A DNA stretch of 64,000 bases, taken from the NCBI RefSeq assembly GCF_006716445.1, contig NZ_VFPA01000002.1, positions 1,302,001 through 1,366,000 on the forward strand, in the 5' to 3' direction. This DNA is from Pseudonocardia kunmingensis. GTDB lineage: Bacteria > Actinomycetota > Actinomycetes > Mycobacteriales > Pseudonocardiaceae. Position 1 is the first letter of the stretch. The number at the start of each line of letters is the position of its first letter. A program made the position numbers and the translations under genes. The notes beneath the pieces were generated by a model. That model was not told the DNA's origin. It did not search any database and saw only the letters and a list, made by a program, of their open reading frames with translations. This document shows, piece after piece, positions 48,107 through 57,001 of this stretch.

Positions 48107-49072
48107 GTGACGGAGACGCTCGAGGGCGGCGACCTCGACCTGGTTGCGGCCCTGCAGATCGCGCCGCGCGCGGGCGTGCGCATCCTGGCCGACGTCCTCG
48201 ACGTCTCGACGGGGACCATCAGCCGCCGGATGGCCCGGTTGCGCGAGCAGCACGGGATGCGCGTGGTCGGCCAGGTGCCGTGGTGGGTGGCGGGCGACGC
48301 GACCCCGCACCACGTCTGGATCTCGACGGAGCCGGGGCGTACCGACGCGGTGGCCGCCGCCGTCGCCGAGCTCGACGAGGCGCAGTTCGTCGCGACGACG
48401 ACCGGCCGGGCGGACGTCTACTGCATCCTCCACCCCGCCCGGCGCACCGCCGCGGCCGCGCTGCTGACCGCCACGCTCCCGTCGATCCCCGGCGTCGTCC
48501 ATACCCACTCCGAGCTCGGCCTGCACCGGTACCAGTCCGGCTCGAACTGGCGGCTGGACCGGCTGGGCGGCGACCGGGAGCGGGAGCTCGCCGCGCACCG
48601 CCACGGCGCACCGCCGACCGGTCCCGGACGGCTCACCGAGGACGAGGCCGGGATCGCCCGCGTGCTCCAGCGCGACGGCAGGGCCAGCGCCGCCGAGATC
48701 GCCCGGGAGGTCGCGATGAGCGCGTCCACGGCGTACCGGCTGACCCAGTCGCTGCTGGAGCGCGGGCTCGTCCAGCCGCGGGTCGAGATCGAGCCGGCGC
48801 TGCTCGGTCACCCGCTGGAGGCCGTCATCTCCCTGTCCACCTCGGCCGGATCCATGCAGGAGATCGCCACCGCGCTGAGCGCGCACCCCTCCGCGCGCTA
48901 TGTGACCACGGTCGCCGGAACGTCGTCGGTCATCCACCACGGTCTGTTCCGCCACGAGGACGACCTGGCCGACTTCCTCGCCCGCGACCTCGGCCGCCAC
49001 CCCGGCGTCACGCGGTTCGAGATCTCGATCGTGCTCCGTGTCCTGATGCGGTACTGGACGCCGCGCGGGTGA
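48107..49072 (+). CDS. Two-domain Lrp/AsnC-family transcriptional regulator
   Basis: This 321-residue protein consists of two Lrp/AsnC units in tandem: a first HTH (LDLVAALQIAPRAGVRILADVLDVSTGTISRRMARLRE) with a RAM-like domain, then a second HTH (DEAGIARVLQRDGRASAAEIAREVAMSASTAYRLTQSLLERG) with a second RAM domain (VSIHxx type, HPSARYVTTVAGTSSV). Duplicated Lrp proteins of this length are frequent in actinobacteria. GTG 48107 is supported by ACAGGT context only weakly. It is divergent from the amidohydrolase-SSS unit and probably controls it in response to an amino acid. Its last 65 bases overlap the convergent GAF/PucR regulator. Confidence 0.88.
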   Translation: MTETLEGGDLDLVAALQIAPRAGVRILADVLDVSTGTISRRMARLREQHGMRVVGQVPWWVAGDATPHHVWISTEPGRTDAVAAAVAELDEAQFVATTTGRADVYCILHPARRTAAAALLTATLPSIPGVVHTHSELGLHRYQSGSNWRLDRLGGDRERELAAHRHGAPPTGPGRLTEDEAGIARVLQRDGRASAAEIAREVAMSASTAYRLTQSLLERGLVQPRVEIEPALLGHPLEAVISLSTSAGSMQEIATALSAHPSARYVTTVAGTSSVIHHGLFRHEDDLADFLARDLGRHPGVTRFEISIVLRVLMRYWTPRG

Positions 49073-50975
49073 CGCTCCCGTCCGCGGGCGCGCCCATCGA
49101 GCGGTGCAGCTGCAGCGCCAGCTGCATGTCGAGGACGCCGTGCGGGGCGCGCCATCCCGCGTCGCCCAGCACGTGGTCGATCCGCTCCAGGCGCTGGTAG
49201 ACGGTGTTCACGTGCACGCCGAGTTCCTCGGCGGTCGCCTGCGCGTTCTGGCTGTGCGCGAAGTAGCGGTCCGCGGTCTCGACGAGCTGCGCCTCGTGGT
49301 CGCGGTCGTACCGCAGGAGCGGTCCGAGCGCGCGTTCGCGCAGGCGGTGCACGTGCTCGGGGGTGGCGTCCTCGAGCACGCGGCCGAGCACGCCCAGCTC
49401 GGCGATGTCGGCGCCCTCCCCGGCGCGGCCCAGCGCGACGAGCAGGCGCTGGCACCGGCCGGCCGCCCGGTGCTGGTGCCGGGTCTCGGCGGGGGAACCG
49501 GCGGGACCGGCGCCGCCCGCGGTCACCGTGCGTCCGGTCGCGGCGGACAGCTGCGTGGCGGCCGTCCGGGCGGCCGTGCCGGGGGCGGAGCCGGGCAGCA
49601 GGAGGACGGGGTGGCCCGCGTGCTCGCCTGTGATACCCCCCGCGCGGGCGGCGTGCGCGGTCGCCGCGGCGAGGAGCGCCCGCCTCGGCAGGCCGGGAGC
49701 GGCGAGCACGACGACGGTGTGCGGCCGGTCCAGCACGTGCACGCCGAGGCGGTCGGCCCGGCGCCGGAGCGTCGCCGGGTCGGGTGGCCGCTCGGCCAGC
49801 AGGTCCTCAACCAGCTCGGCCCGCAGCTCGTGGCCGATCATCGAGGTCCGGCGCTCCATGAGCATCAGGAGCGCGGCGGTCTGCGCGGCCCGCTCGAGGG
49901 TGCGGGCGTCGGTGTCCGGGTCCGGCCCGGTGCCGGCCCTCGCGAACAGGAGCTGGCCGAAGATCTCCGCACCGGCCCGCACCTCGGCCGCCCGCACCTG
50001 CTCGGGGTGCGCCGTCGGCAGGTCCTCCGGGCGGAGGCCGGTGCCCACGCGCGCACCGGCGAGGACGGCGCCCGTGCTCCCGACGAGCGCCACGGTGCCG
50101 CCCAGGATCCGGGCCAGCGTCCGGGTGAACTCGGGCAGGCCGACGCGGGTGAGCGCCATCGGCATGAGCTGCTCGTGCGCGGTGCTCGCGCGCTCGAGCG
50201 CCGCGCGTTGGGCGCGCAGGCGGGCGTTCGCCTCGCGGAGCTGCGCCGAGGACGCCTGCACCTGCTCGAACAGCCGCGCGTTCTCGATCACGATCGCGGC
50301 GTGGCCCGCGAGCGAGGTCAGCATCGAGATCTCGGCCTGCTCGAAGGTGCGCTCGCGGCGGTTGGCCGCGAAGAGCGCGCCGACGACCGTCGTCCCGCGC
50401 TTGATCGGGACGCCCGCGATGCTGACGATGCCGTCCCGCGCGACGGCCTCCTCCACCCGCGGGTCCCGGCGCACCCGCGGGTCCGTCCGGTAGTTCGCCG
50501 TGGCCAGGGGCTGCCCGGTCCCGATCACGTGGCCGCCGACGCCGAAGCCCGCGCGCTGGCGGATGTGGCGGATACCCTCGGTGCGCGTCCCCGCGGTCAC
50601 GCGCATGACGGCGTCGCCCGACTCGCCGTCGACCAGTGCGATGTAGCTCGAGTCGCAGGCGAGCAGCCGCCGCGAGCGGTCCACGAGCGCCGTGAGCACC
50701 GCGTCGCTGCTCTGCAGCGAGGTGAGGTCGCGCGCGGTGCCGTACAGCGCGTGCGCCTCCCGCTCCCGTCGGTCCCGGTGGTCGAGCAGGGCGCGGATGC
50801 GTCGGGCGTCGGCCAGGGCAGGCGCCAGTGCCGAGGCCGACGGGTCGTGCCGGGCGCAGGCGAGGAGGGCGTCCAGCTCGGCGGTGGGGGCTTCGTCGGC
50901 CAGGAGCTGCAGGACGCGCGACAGCAGGTGCGCGCTCGCGGCGGAGCGGGTCGGCGCCTCGGCGGTGAGGGACAT
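49008..50975 (-). CDS. GAF-domain, PucR/CdaR-type HTH transcriptional regulator (paralogue 1)
   Basis: The 655-residue protein has a helical head (about 25-90), a GAF domain (about 95-245, ILVDRSRRLLACDSSYIAL; AGFGVGGHVIGTGQP), a coiled-coil (260-295), a weak second sensor region, and a C-terminal PucR-type helix-turn-helix (ELGVHVNTVYQRLERIDHVLGDAGW at about 595-620). ATG 50975 has GGAGG seven to eight bases upstream. Same architecture and strongly similar sequence as the gene at 51861. Such proteins control nearby catabolic genes on sensing a small aromatic or cyclic compound. The gene ends within the 3' end of the Lrp gene. Confidence 0.88.
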   Translation of the reverse strand: MSLTAEAPTRSAASAHLLSRVLQLLADEAPTAELDALLACARHDPSASALAPALADARRIRALLDHRDRREREAHALYGTARDLTSLQSSDAVLTALVDRSRRLLACDSSYIALVDGESGDAVMRVTAGTRTEGIRHIRQRAGFGVGGHVIGTGQPLATANYRTDPRVRRDPRVEEAVARDGIVSIAGVPIKRGTTVVGALFAANRRERTFEQAEISMLTSLAGHAAIVIENARLFEQVQASSAQLREANARLRAQRAALERASTAHEQLMPMALTRVGLPEFTRTLARILGGTVALVGSTGAVLAGARVGTGLRPEDLPTAHPEQVRAAEVRAGAEIFGQLLFARAGTGPDPDTDARTLERAAQTAALLMLMERRTSMIGHELRAELVEDLLAERPPDPATLRRRADRLGVHVLDRPHTVVVLAAPGLPRRALLAAATAHAARAGGITGEHAGHPVLLLPGSAPGTAARTAATQLSAATGRTVTAGGAGPAGSPAETRHQHRAAGRCQRLLVALGRAGEGADIAELGVLGRVLEDATPEHVHRLRERALGPLLRYDRDHEAQLVETADRYFAHSQNAQATAEELGVHVNTVYQRLERIDHVLGDAGWRAPHGVLDMQLALQLHRSMGAPADGSVTRAASSTASGHGARSRSRTA

Positions 50976-51007
50976 CGTCGGCCTCCGGTGGCGTGGGGTG
51001 ACCGGGG

Positions 51008-51772
51008 TCAGGTGATGGTGAAACCGCCGTCGACGGCCAGCGTCTGGCCGGTGACGTAGCCGCCCGCGTCGCTCGCCAGGAACACCACGGCGGCCGCGAG
51101 CTCCGCGGGATCGCCCACGCGTCCGATCGGCACCCGCTGCAGCTGCCGGTCCAGGTAGCCCGGCTTGTACTGGTCGGTCATCTCGGAGGCGAAGAAGCCG
51201 GGAGCGAGCGCGTTCACCCGGATGCCGCGCCGTCCGCTCCACTGCTGGGCGAGGTCGCGGGTGAGCCCGATCAGCCCGGCCTTGCTCGCCGAGTAGGCCG
51301 CCTGCGGCAGCCCCGCCGTCGTGAGGCCGAGGACGCTGGAGATGTTGACGATGCTGCTGCCCGGGCCCATGACCCGGCCGCAGGCCTGCGCCATCCAGTA
51401 GCACCCGTTGAGGTTGAGCTCGACGACCTGCGCGAACTGGGCGACCGTCTCGCGGGTGGCGGGGACGGCCGTGCCGATGCCCGCGTTGTTCACCAGCACG
51501 TCGACCCGGCCGAACGCGGCCATCGCGGCGTCGACGAGCGCTTGGCACTCCGGCTGCCTGCTCACGTCGGTGGGGACGACGAGCGCCCGCCGCCCGGCGT
51601 CCTCCACGAGCTTGCGGGTGCCCTCGAGGCGGTCCGCGCGCCGCGCGGCCAGCACGACGTCGGCGCCGGCCTCCGCGAGGCCCTGCGCGAAGGCGACGCC
51701 GAGGCCCGACGACGCCCCCGTCACGATGGCGACCCGTCCGTCGAGCGAGAAGCGCTCCAGCAGTCCCGGCAC
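51008..51772 (-). CDS. Short-chain dehydrogenase/reductase
   Basis: This 254-residue classical SDR has the NAD(P) motif TGASSGLG (18-25), NNAG (95-98), catalytic Ser (NISS, 145-146), Tyr160 and Lys164 (YSASK), and a VDGGF ending. GTG 51772 has AGGAGG upstream. It is the only enzyme between two paralogous GAF/PucR regulators on the same strand and is probably controlled by one of them. Similar SDRs are gluconate 5-dehydrogenases or secondary alcohol dehydrogenases. Confidence 0.93.
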   Translation of the reverse strand: MPGLLERFSLDGRVAIVTGASSGLGVAFAQGLAEAGADVVLAARRADRLEGTRKLVEDAGRRALVVPTDVSRQPECQALVDAAMAAFGRVDVLVNNAGIGTAVPATRETVAQFAQVVELNLNGCYWMAQACGRVMGPGSSIVNISSVLGLTTAGLPQAAYSASKAGLIGLTRDLAQQWSGRRGIRVNALAPGFFASEMTDQYKPGYLDRQLQRVPIGRVGDPAELAAAVVFLASDAGGYVTGQTLAVDGGFTIT

Positions 51773-51860
51773 CGGCCCTCCTTGGCGAATGACGATTAGC
51801 CGAGACTAGGGACGAGGATGCCGGGTGGTCAACCACCGTGGGGAGTCCGGGGACTCGGCG

Positions 51861-53795
51861 TTAGCCGTCCCGGGTGGTGAGCTGCTGGAGGGGGATGTGC
51901 TCGAGCACCCTGCGCAGCTGCAGGGCCAGCCGGACGTCGAGCGCGCCCTCCGGCTCGCGCCAGCGGCGGTGCCCCAGTACCCGGTCGATGCGGTCCAGGC
52001 GCTGGTAGACGGTGTTCGGATGCACCTGCAGGGCGCGGGCCGCGGCGCGCGGGTTCTGCCCGGCCGTGAAATAGGCGTCGAGCGTCTCGAGCAGGAGCGT
52101 GTTGTGCTGCTCGTCGTAGCGCCGCAGCGGCGTGACGCTCTCGGCGAGCAGGGCCCGCACCTGGGGCGGCGAGCTGCCGTCGAGCACCAGCCCGAGCACG
52201 CCGAGGTCGGGCAGGGTCGCGCTCTGCCCCTCCCGGCCGAGCGCGAGCAGCAGCTGCAGGCAGCGCTCGGCCTCGCGGTGGCAGGCCCGGATCTCCGGCG
52301 CGGACGGCGCGGGCCCGGCGACGCCCGCCGTCACGGCGCCGCCGATGGCACGGCCGAGCTCTCGGACCATCGCGTGGGCCGCGTCGGGACCGGCGCGGGG
52401 GAGGAGCACGACCACGCGCCCGGCGTGCTCGGTGGCCGGCCCGCCGGAGCGGGCGGCGTGCGCCGCGGCCCGGCCGAGCAGGTGGCGGCGGGGAACCTCC
52501 GGGGCCGTCAGCACGACGACCGTGTGCGGGACCCGGAAGTCCAGCGCCCCCGAGCGGCGCGCGCGCCGCGTGAACGCGGTCCAGTCCGGCTCCCGCTCGG
52601 CGAGCAGGTCGTCGATGAGCTCGCCGCGCACGTTCTGCTCGGCCGCCGACACCTGCCGCTCCATCAACAGGAGCAGAGCGGCGGTCTGCGCGGCGCGCTC
52701 GAACGTCCGCACGTCGGCGTCGGGCAGCGGTCCGGGGGTGACGAGCACGAGGTGGCCGAACGCGTCGTCGCCCGCCTGCACCGGCACCGTCCACGTCCCG
52801 TCCGCCGCGGGATCGGGCGCGGCGCCGACGGCGTCCGGGCGCGGTGCGGGCAGCGGGTCGGGCGGCACCGCCGGGCCCGCCGCCGCGAGGACCTCGCCGT
52901 CGACGTCGGCCGCGATCACGGTGCCGTCCAGCATCGCCGCGACGCGCTCGACGAGCTCGGTGAGGTCGGCCCCGCGCAGGGCCATCGGCATCAGCTGCTC
53001 GTGCGCCGCGCCCGCGCGCTCCAGCGCACGGCCCTGCCGGGACAGTTCGGCGTTGGCGTCGCGCAGCCGCTGCGCGGAGGTGTCGGCGGCCTCGAACAGG
53101 CGCGCGTTCTCGATCACGATCGCCGCGTGGTCGGCGAGGGAGGACAGCAGCTCGATCTCCGACGGGTCGAAGGAGCGCTCGTAGCGGTTGGCGACGAACA
53201 ACGCTCCGATGACGTCCTCGCCGACGCGCAGCGGCACCCCGGCCATGCTGACGATCCCGTCCTCGACGACGGCGTCGGTGACCGCGGCGTCGCGCTGCAG
53301 GCGCGGGTCGCGCAGGTAGTCCGAGGTCGCGAACGGCTCCCCGGTCGCGATGATGCGGCCACCGACACCGCTGCCGAGCGGCTGGCGCACCGACTCGATC
53401 GCCCGCGTGACCGTGCCGAGCGTGATCCTCATGTAGACGTCGCCGCGTTCGGTGTCGCGCAGCGCGAGGTAGGTGGCGTCGGTGCCCAGCAGCTGGCGGG
53501 CGCGGTGCACGATCGCGTCGAGGACGGCGTCGATGTCGCGCAGCGACGCGAGGTCGCGCGCCGTCTCGATCAGCGCGTGGGTCTCCTTCTCGCGCCGCTT
53601 GCGGTGGGCGAGCAGCCCCCGGATGCGGGCGGCCCGGCCGATCGCCACGAGGAGCTCGTCGCGGCCCGGGCCGGGCGCGCCCGCTTCCACCTGGGCCGCG
53701 AGCCGGTCGAACGCCTCACCGGGCGCCTCGGTGGCCAGCAGCCGCAGCAGCCGGGCGATCGTCTCGTCGGCCGTTCCGCCCGCACCGCGCGTCAT
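51861..53795 (-). CDS. GAF-domain, PucR/CdaR-type HTH transcriptional regulator (paralogue 2)
   Basis: This 644-residue protein shows the same plan as the 49008 protein: helical head, GAF domain (VHRARQLLGTDATYLAL; GSGVGGRIIATGEP), DHAAIVIENARLFE, coiled coil, and the terminal HTH (ALQVHPNTVYQRLDRIDRVLGHRRW). The two share nearly identical blocks in the GAF core and the HTH, but differ in the middle sensor region, suggesting duplication followed by effector divergence. ATG 53795 has GGGAGG about eight bases upstream. It lies just downstream of the luciferase-like gene on the same strand and is a candidate controller of that cluster. Confidence 0.88.
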   Translation of the reverse strand: MTRGAGGTADETIARLLRLLATEAPGEAFDRLAAQVEAGAPGPGRDELLVAIGRAARIRGLLAHRKRREKETHALIETARDLASLRDIDAVLDAIVHRARQLLGTDATYLALRDTERGDVYMRITLGTVTRAIESVRQPLGSGVGGRIIATGEPFATSDYLRDPRLQRDAAVTDAVVEDGIVSMAGVPLRVGEDVIGALFVANRYERSFDPSEIELLSSLADHAAIVIENARLFEAADTSAQRLRDANAELSRQGRALERAGAAHEQLMPMALRGADLTELVERVAAMLDGTVIAADVDGEVLAAAGPAVPPDPLPAPRPDAVGAAPDPAADGTWTVPVQAGDDAFGHLVLVTPGPLPDADVRTFERAAQTAALLLLMERQVSAAEQNVRGELIDDLLAEREPDWTAFTRRARRSGALDFRVPHTVVVLTAPEVPRRHLLGRAAAHAARSGGPATEHAGRVVVLLPRAGPDAAHAMVRELGRAIGGAVTAGVAGPAPSAPEIRACHREAERCLQLLLALGREGQSATLPDLGVLGLVLDGSSPPQVRALLAESVTPLRRYDEQHNTLLLETLDAYFTAGQNPRAAARALQVHPNTVYQRLDRIDRVLGHRRWREPEGALDVRLALQLRRVLEHIPLQQLTTRDG

Positions 53796-53837
53796 CGCGA
53801 CACCTCCCGCCGCCGTGCACGCTAACCCGTGTCGCGA
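53795..53837. promoter_or_regulatory. 9-bp inverted repeat across the start of GAF/PucR paralogue 2
   Basis: TCGCGACAC (53795-53803) and GTGTCGCGA (53829-53837) form an inverted repeat with 25 bases between. It overlaps the start codon and lies between this gene and the luciferase-like gene. Possible autoregulatory site or weak hairpin; no independent support. Confidence 0.3.
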
Positions 53838-53865
53838 CCGCCGTGCGCGGCTCGGAGGGGCCGGG

Positions 53866-55107
53866 TCAGACCGCGGCGCCCGCGCCGAACTTCGCGGCCA
53901 CCCGTTCCTGGCTGACCTTCGGCGTCCAGCGGTCCTCCTCGTCGGCCCACACGTCGCGCAGCTTCGGGATCACGGACGTCCCCACGAGCCGGTTGTTCTC
54001 CGCCGCGACCTCCTCGGGCAGGTTCCCGACGTGCATGCACGTGATCAGCTGCCCGATCCGCAGCTCGGTGGCCAGCGCCCGGACGCGCTGCTCCACCCGC
54101 TCCGGCGTGCCGGCGATGATGTAGCCCAGCTCGTCGTACTCCCAGAACGACAGCTCGCCGCGCTGGGCCTTCTGGCGCTCCTCCGCGGACTGGGTCTTCG
54201 CCCGCGTGAGGTTGGCCTTGATCGAGGGCAGCGAGTTGTAGCCGGGCGGGGTGGCGAACTCCAGGGCGGTGGGGTTCTGCCGGTAGAAGTACTTCACCGC
54301 GTCGGCGTACTGCCGCTCCGCCTCGGCCTCGGTGTCGGCGCAGCAGATGATCTGGGTGAACGCCATGCGGTTCGGGTTCATGCTGGCGCCCTGGCTCTCG
54401 GTGTAGTCCCAGAACCCGCCGACGATCGGCGCCGCGCTCTGCTTGCCCGAGAACGACAGGTAGCCGTAGCAGTAATCCAGGGCGTTCACGACGTCCCAGG
54501 TCTCCGGGCTGCCGCTGCCCGGGATCCAGATGGGGATCTCGTCCTGCACCGGCCGCGGCCACGGGTTGACGTAGCGCAGCTTCGTGTACTTGCCGTTGAA
54601 CGCGAACGGCTCGTCGGCCGTCCAGGCCTTGAGGATCAGCTCGCGGGCCTCGTGGAACCGCTCGCGCAGCTCGATCGGCGGCACCCCGTAGGAGAACGCG
54701 GTGTCCATCGGCGTGCCGAACACGATGCCCGCGATCAGCCGGCCCCCGGAGAGGGCGTCGATCATCGCCATCTCCTCGGCCACCCGGATCGGCGGGTTGT
54801 ACAGCGCCAGGGAGTTGCCGCACAGCGCGATCGCGGCGTTCTCGGTGGTGGCGGCGAGGATCGAGGCGATCAGGTTCGGCGAGGGCGTCATCGCCAGCGA
54901 GGTCTGGTGGTGCTCGTTGAGCAGCAGCGAGTCCCAGCCGAGGCCGTCCGCCTGCTGCATCAGGCGCAGGTACATGTGGTAGTCCTCGCCGACCTGGCGC
55001 GGGTCGGCGACCGACGCCGGTGGCGTCACCCACGAGCTGTGCACGGTGTCGCCGAAGTCGTGCGGCAGCTTCGTGTAGTACTGCTGGGCGAACCAGTGGA
55101 ACTTCAC
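53866..55107 (-). CDS. Luciferase-like (LLM) flavin-dependent monooxygenase
   Basis: This 413-residue bacterial luciferase-like TIM-barrel protein has QQADGLGWDSLLLNEHHQTSLAMTPSPNLIASILAA, typical of FMN/F420-using monooxygenases, and IRVAEEMAMIDALSGGR-like family motif. GTG 55107 has GAGGA upstream; the open frame continues but the N-terminus VKFHWFAQQ is the conserved one. Type II Baeyer-Villiger oxygenases such as diketocamphane monooxygenases belong to this superfamily; other members cleave C-S bonds or oxidise alkanes. The flanking SDRs and an alpha/beta hydrolase make a ketone oxygenation plausible. A flavin reductase partner is not seen here. Confidence 0.88.
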   Translation of the reverse strand: MKFHWFAQQYYTKLPHDFGDTVHSSWVTPPASVADPRQVGEDYHMYLRLMQQADGLGWDSLLLNEHHQTSLAMTPSPNLIASILAATTENAAIALCGNSLALYNPPIRVAEEMAMIDALSGGRLIAGIVFGTPMDTAFSYGVPPIELRERFHEARELILKAWTADEPFAFNGKYTKLRYVNPWPRPVQDEIPIWIPGSGSPETWDVVNALDYCYGYLSFSGKQSAAPIVGGFWDYTESQGASMNPNRMAFTQIICCADTEAEAERQYADAVKYFYRQNPTALEFATPPGYNSLPSIKANLTRAKTQSAEERQKAQRGELSFWEYDELGYIIAGTPERVEQRVRALATELRIGQLITCMHVGNLPEEVAAENNRLVGTSVIPKLRDVWADEEDRWTPKVSQERVAAKFGAGAAV

Positions 55108-55117
55108 GGTTGTCCTC

Positions 55118-55420
55118 TCAAGCGACGGTGCCGACGAGGTGGGTCGACCGGGTGTCGGCGAAGTTGGCGACGTCCGCACCGAGGGCCTTGCCCTCCGGGG
55201 AGCCGAGTGCGGCCTGCATGGCGGCGGCGTCGGCGAAGTACAGCTCCGCCATCAGGTGGTAGGGCGCGGGCGACCCGTCGGGGCCCGGGCCGAAGCGCGT
55301 CACCTCGACGCGCTCGATCCCCGGCACCTTCTCCGCGAGCGGGACGTGGGTGCCGAAGTAGTGCGCGTCGAACGTGTCGACGTCAGCGGGGACGTCGTAG
55401 AGGACGGTCAGCTTGATCAT
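55118..55420 (-). CDS. EthD-family small protein
   Basis: This 100-residue ferredoxin-like fold protein is of EthD type: MIKLTVLYDVPADVDTFDAHYFGTHVPLAEKVPG opens with the conserved HY-x-x-x-H segment, then a mid-domain PYHLMAELYFADAAAMQAAL. Such proteins are often found beside oxygenase or ketide-degrading genes and are required for ETBE degradation in Rhodococcus, in a still poorly understood role. It lies 10 bases in front of the luciferase-like gene, with which it is surely co-transcribed. Confidence 0.88.
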   Translation of the reverse strand: MIKLTVLYDVPADVDTFDAHYFGTHVPLAEKVPGIERVEVTRFGPGPDGSPAPYHLMAELYFADAAAMQAALGSPEGKALGADVANFADTRSTHLVGTVA

Positions 55421-55439
55421 GGTCTTCCTCCCTGGAAGG

Positions 55440-56198
55440 TCAGCTCGTGGCCATCCCGCCGCCGTCGACGCGGTAGACCTCGCCGTTGACGAAGGCCGAC
55501 TCGTCCGAGGCGAGGAACAGCACCATGTTCGCGATGTCGGAGGGTTCGCCGACCCGCGGCGACGCGACCCCGGCCAGCGCCTGCTGCGGCAGGTCGGGCA
55601 CGGCGTCGAGCAGCTGCTGGGTGCGGATGACGCCGGGCGCGATCGCGTTGCAGCGCACGCCCTCCTTGCCGTGCTGGGCGGCGACGTAGCGGGTCAGCCC
55701 GATCACGGCGGCCTTCGTGCTGCCGTAGGCGGTGAGGGCCATGCTGCCGCGCATGCCGCCGATCGAGGCCATGTTGACGATCGACCCGCCGCCGGCCGCG
55801 ACCATGTGCGGCAGCGCGGACTTGCACATCAGGAAGATGCTGCGGACGTTCGTCGCGAACGCCCGGTCCCACATCTCCACCGACGTGTCGATGACGCCTC
55901 CGTCGGTGAACCACGCGTCCGGGCCGACGAGCGCCGCGTTGTTGTGGATCACGTCGATGCGCCCGTGCCGCTCCAGCACGGCGGCGACCAGGTCCTCGAT
56001 CGACTGCTGGTCGGTGGCGTCGAACCGGACGGCCGAGGCGGCGTCCCCGATCTCGGCAGCCGCCTTCTCCGCCCCCTCGATGTTGATGTCGCCGATCACG
56101 ACCCGCGCGCCCTCGCGGGCGAGCGTCGCCGCGGTCTCCCGGCCGATGCCCGCCGCGCCGCCGGTGACCAGCGCGATCTTGCCCTGTACGCGGCCCAT
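55440..56198 (-). CDS. Short-chain dehydrogenase/reductase
   Basis: This 252-residue classical SDR has TGGAAGIG (12-19), NNAAL in place of NNAG (86-90), Ser145 (NMAS), Tyr158 and Lys162 (YGSTK). The Asp in GDINIEG after strand 2 favours NAD over NADP. ATG 56198 overlaps the preceding hydrolase stop by one base (TGATG). The enzyme is likely to oxidise an alcohol formed after lactone or ester hydrolysis, or to prepare the ketone for the monooxygenase. Confidence 0.92.
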   Translation of the reverse strand: MGRVQGKIALVTGGAAGIGRETAATLAREGARVVIGDINIEGAEKAAAEIGDAASAVRFDATDQQSIEDLVAAVLERHGRIDVIHNNAALVGPDAWFTDGGVIDTSVEMWDRAFATNVRSIFLMCKSALPHMVAAGGGSIVNMASIGGMRGSMALTAYGSTKAAVIGLTRYVAAQHGKEGVRCNAIAPGVIRTQQLLDAVPDLPQQALAGVASPRVGEPSDIANMVLFLASDESAFVNGEVYRVDGGGMATS

Positions 56199-56974
56199 CA
56201 CGCCTCCAGGAACTTGTCGACGACGGTCACGAACTCGTCGACCTGCTCGACCATCGGGTAGTGGCCCGCGCCCTCGATCGCGGCGAGCTGGGCGTCCGGG
56301 ACGAGCCGCGCGAGCTCCTCGGCGTAGGACAGCGGCAGCAGCCCGTCCGAGGCGCCGTGCACGACCAGCGTCGGCGCGGCGATCAGCGGCAGCCGCCGCC
56401 GCAGCCCGCGGTCGGCGATCGGCCACATGAACTTCGTGGCGGAGCCGAGGTTGCGGGCGGCGAACAGGATCGCCGCGTGCGGGTCGTCCGGGTCGGGCCG
56501 GAAGTTGGTCGGCTCGGTCTTCGGCGCCTCGCCGTGCCACTTCGCGCGCTTCACCTCGTCGGCGGCGCCGAACGGGTCGGGCGCGGGCTCCTCGTCGCGC
56601 CACAGCCCGAACGCGTCGACGAGCACGAGCTTGCGGACCAGGTGCGGGCTGATCGCGGCGAGCTCGGCGGCGAACATGCCGCCGAGGGAGTGCCCGACCA
56701 CGTCGACCTGCTCCAGGCCCCACGACCCGACGAGCTCGCGCAGGAACAGCGCGACGTCCAGGACGTCGGTGAAGTGCTCGAAGCCGGTCGAGCGGCCGTA
56801 GCCGGGCAGCTCCGGCGCGAGGACGCGCCGGTTCTCGGCCAGCCGAGTCAGGAACTCGGCGCCGCCGGGATGGCGCTCGTAGCCGTGCAGGTAGACCAGC
56901 GGGGTACCGCCGCTGCCGTCCTCCCACACGTCGACGTCGAACCGGCCGACGTTCGGGATCTCCAGGGTCGTCAT
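56198..56974 (-). CDS. Alpha/beta hydrolase
   Basis: This 258-residue alpha/beta hydrolase has oxyanion hole segment LHGYERHPG, nucleophile Ser96 in VVGHSLGG, acid Asp210 (GASDGLLP) and base His238 (GAGHYPM). Lid region 130-175 is charged and Pro-rich. It is coupled with the SDR behind it. In this context hydrolysis of an ester or lactone produced by the luciferase-like oxygenase is plausible; C-C hydrolase activity is the alternative. Confidence 0.92.
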   Translation of the reverse strand: MTTLEIPNVGRFDVDVWEDGSGGTPLVYLHGYERHPGGAEFLTRLAENRRVLAPELPGYGRSTGFEHFTDVLDVALFLRELVGSWGLEQVDVVGHSLGGMFAAELAAISPHLVRKLVLVDAFGLWRDEEPAPDPFGAADEVKRAKWHGEAPKTEPTNFRPDPDDPHAAILFAARNLGSATKFMWPIADRGLRRRLPLIAAPTLVVHGASDGLLPLSYAEELARLVPDAQLAAIEGAGHYPMVEQVDEFVTVVDKFLEA

Positions 56975-57001
56975 GCCATGCCCTCCAGTAGCGGGTTCGG
57001 G

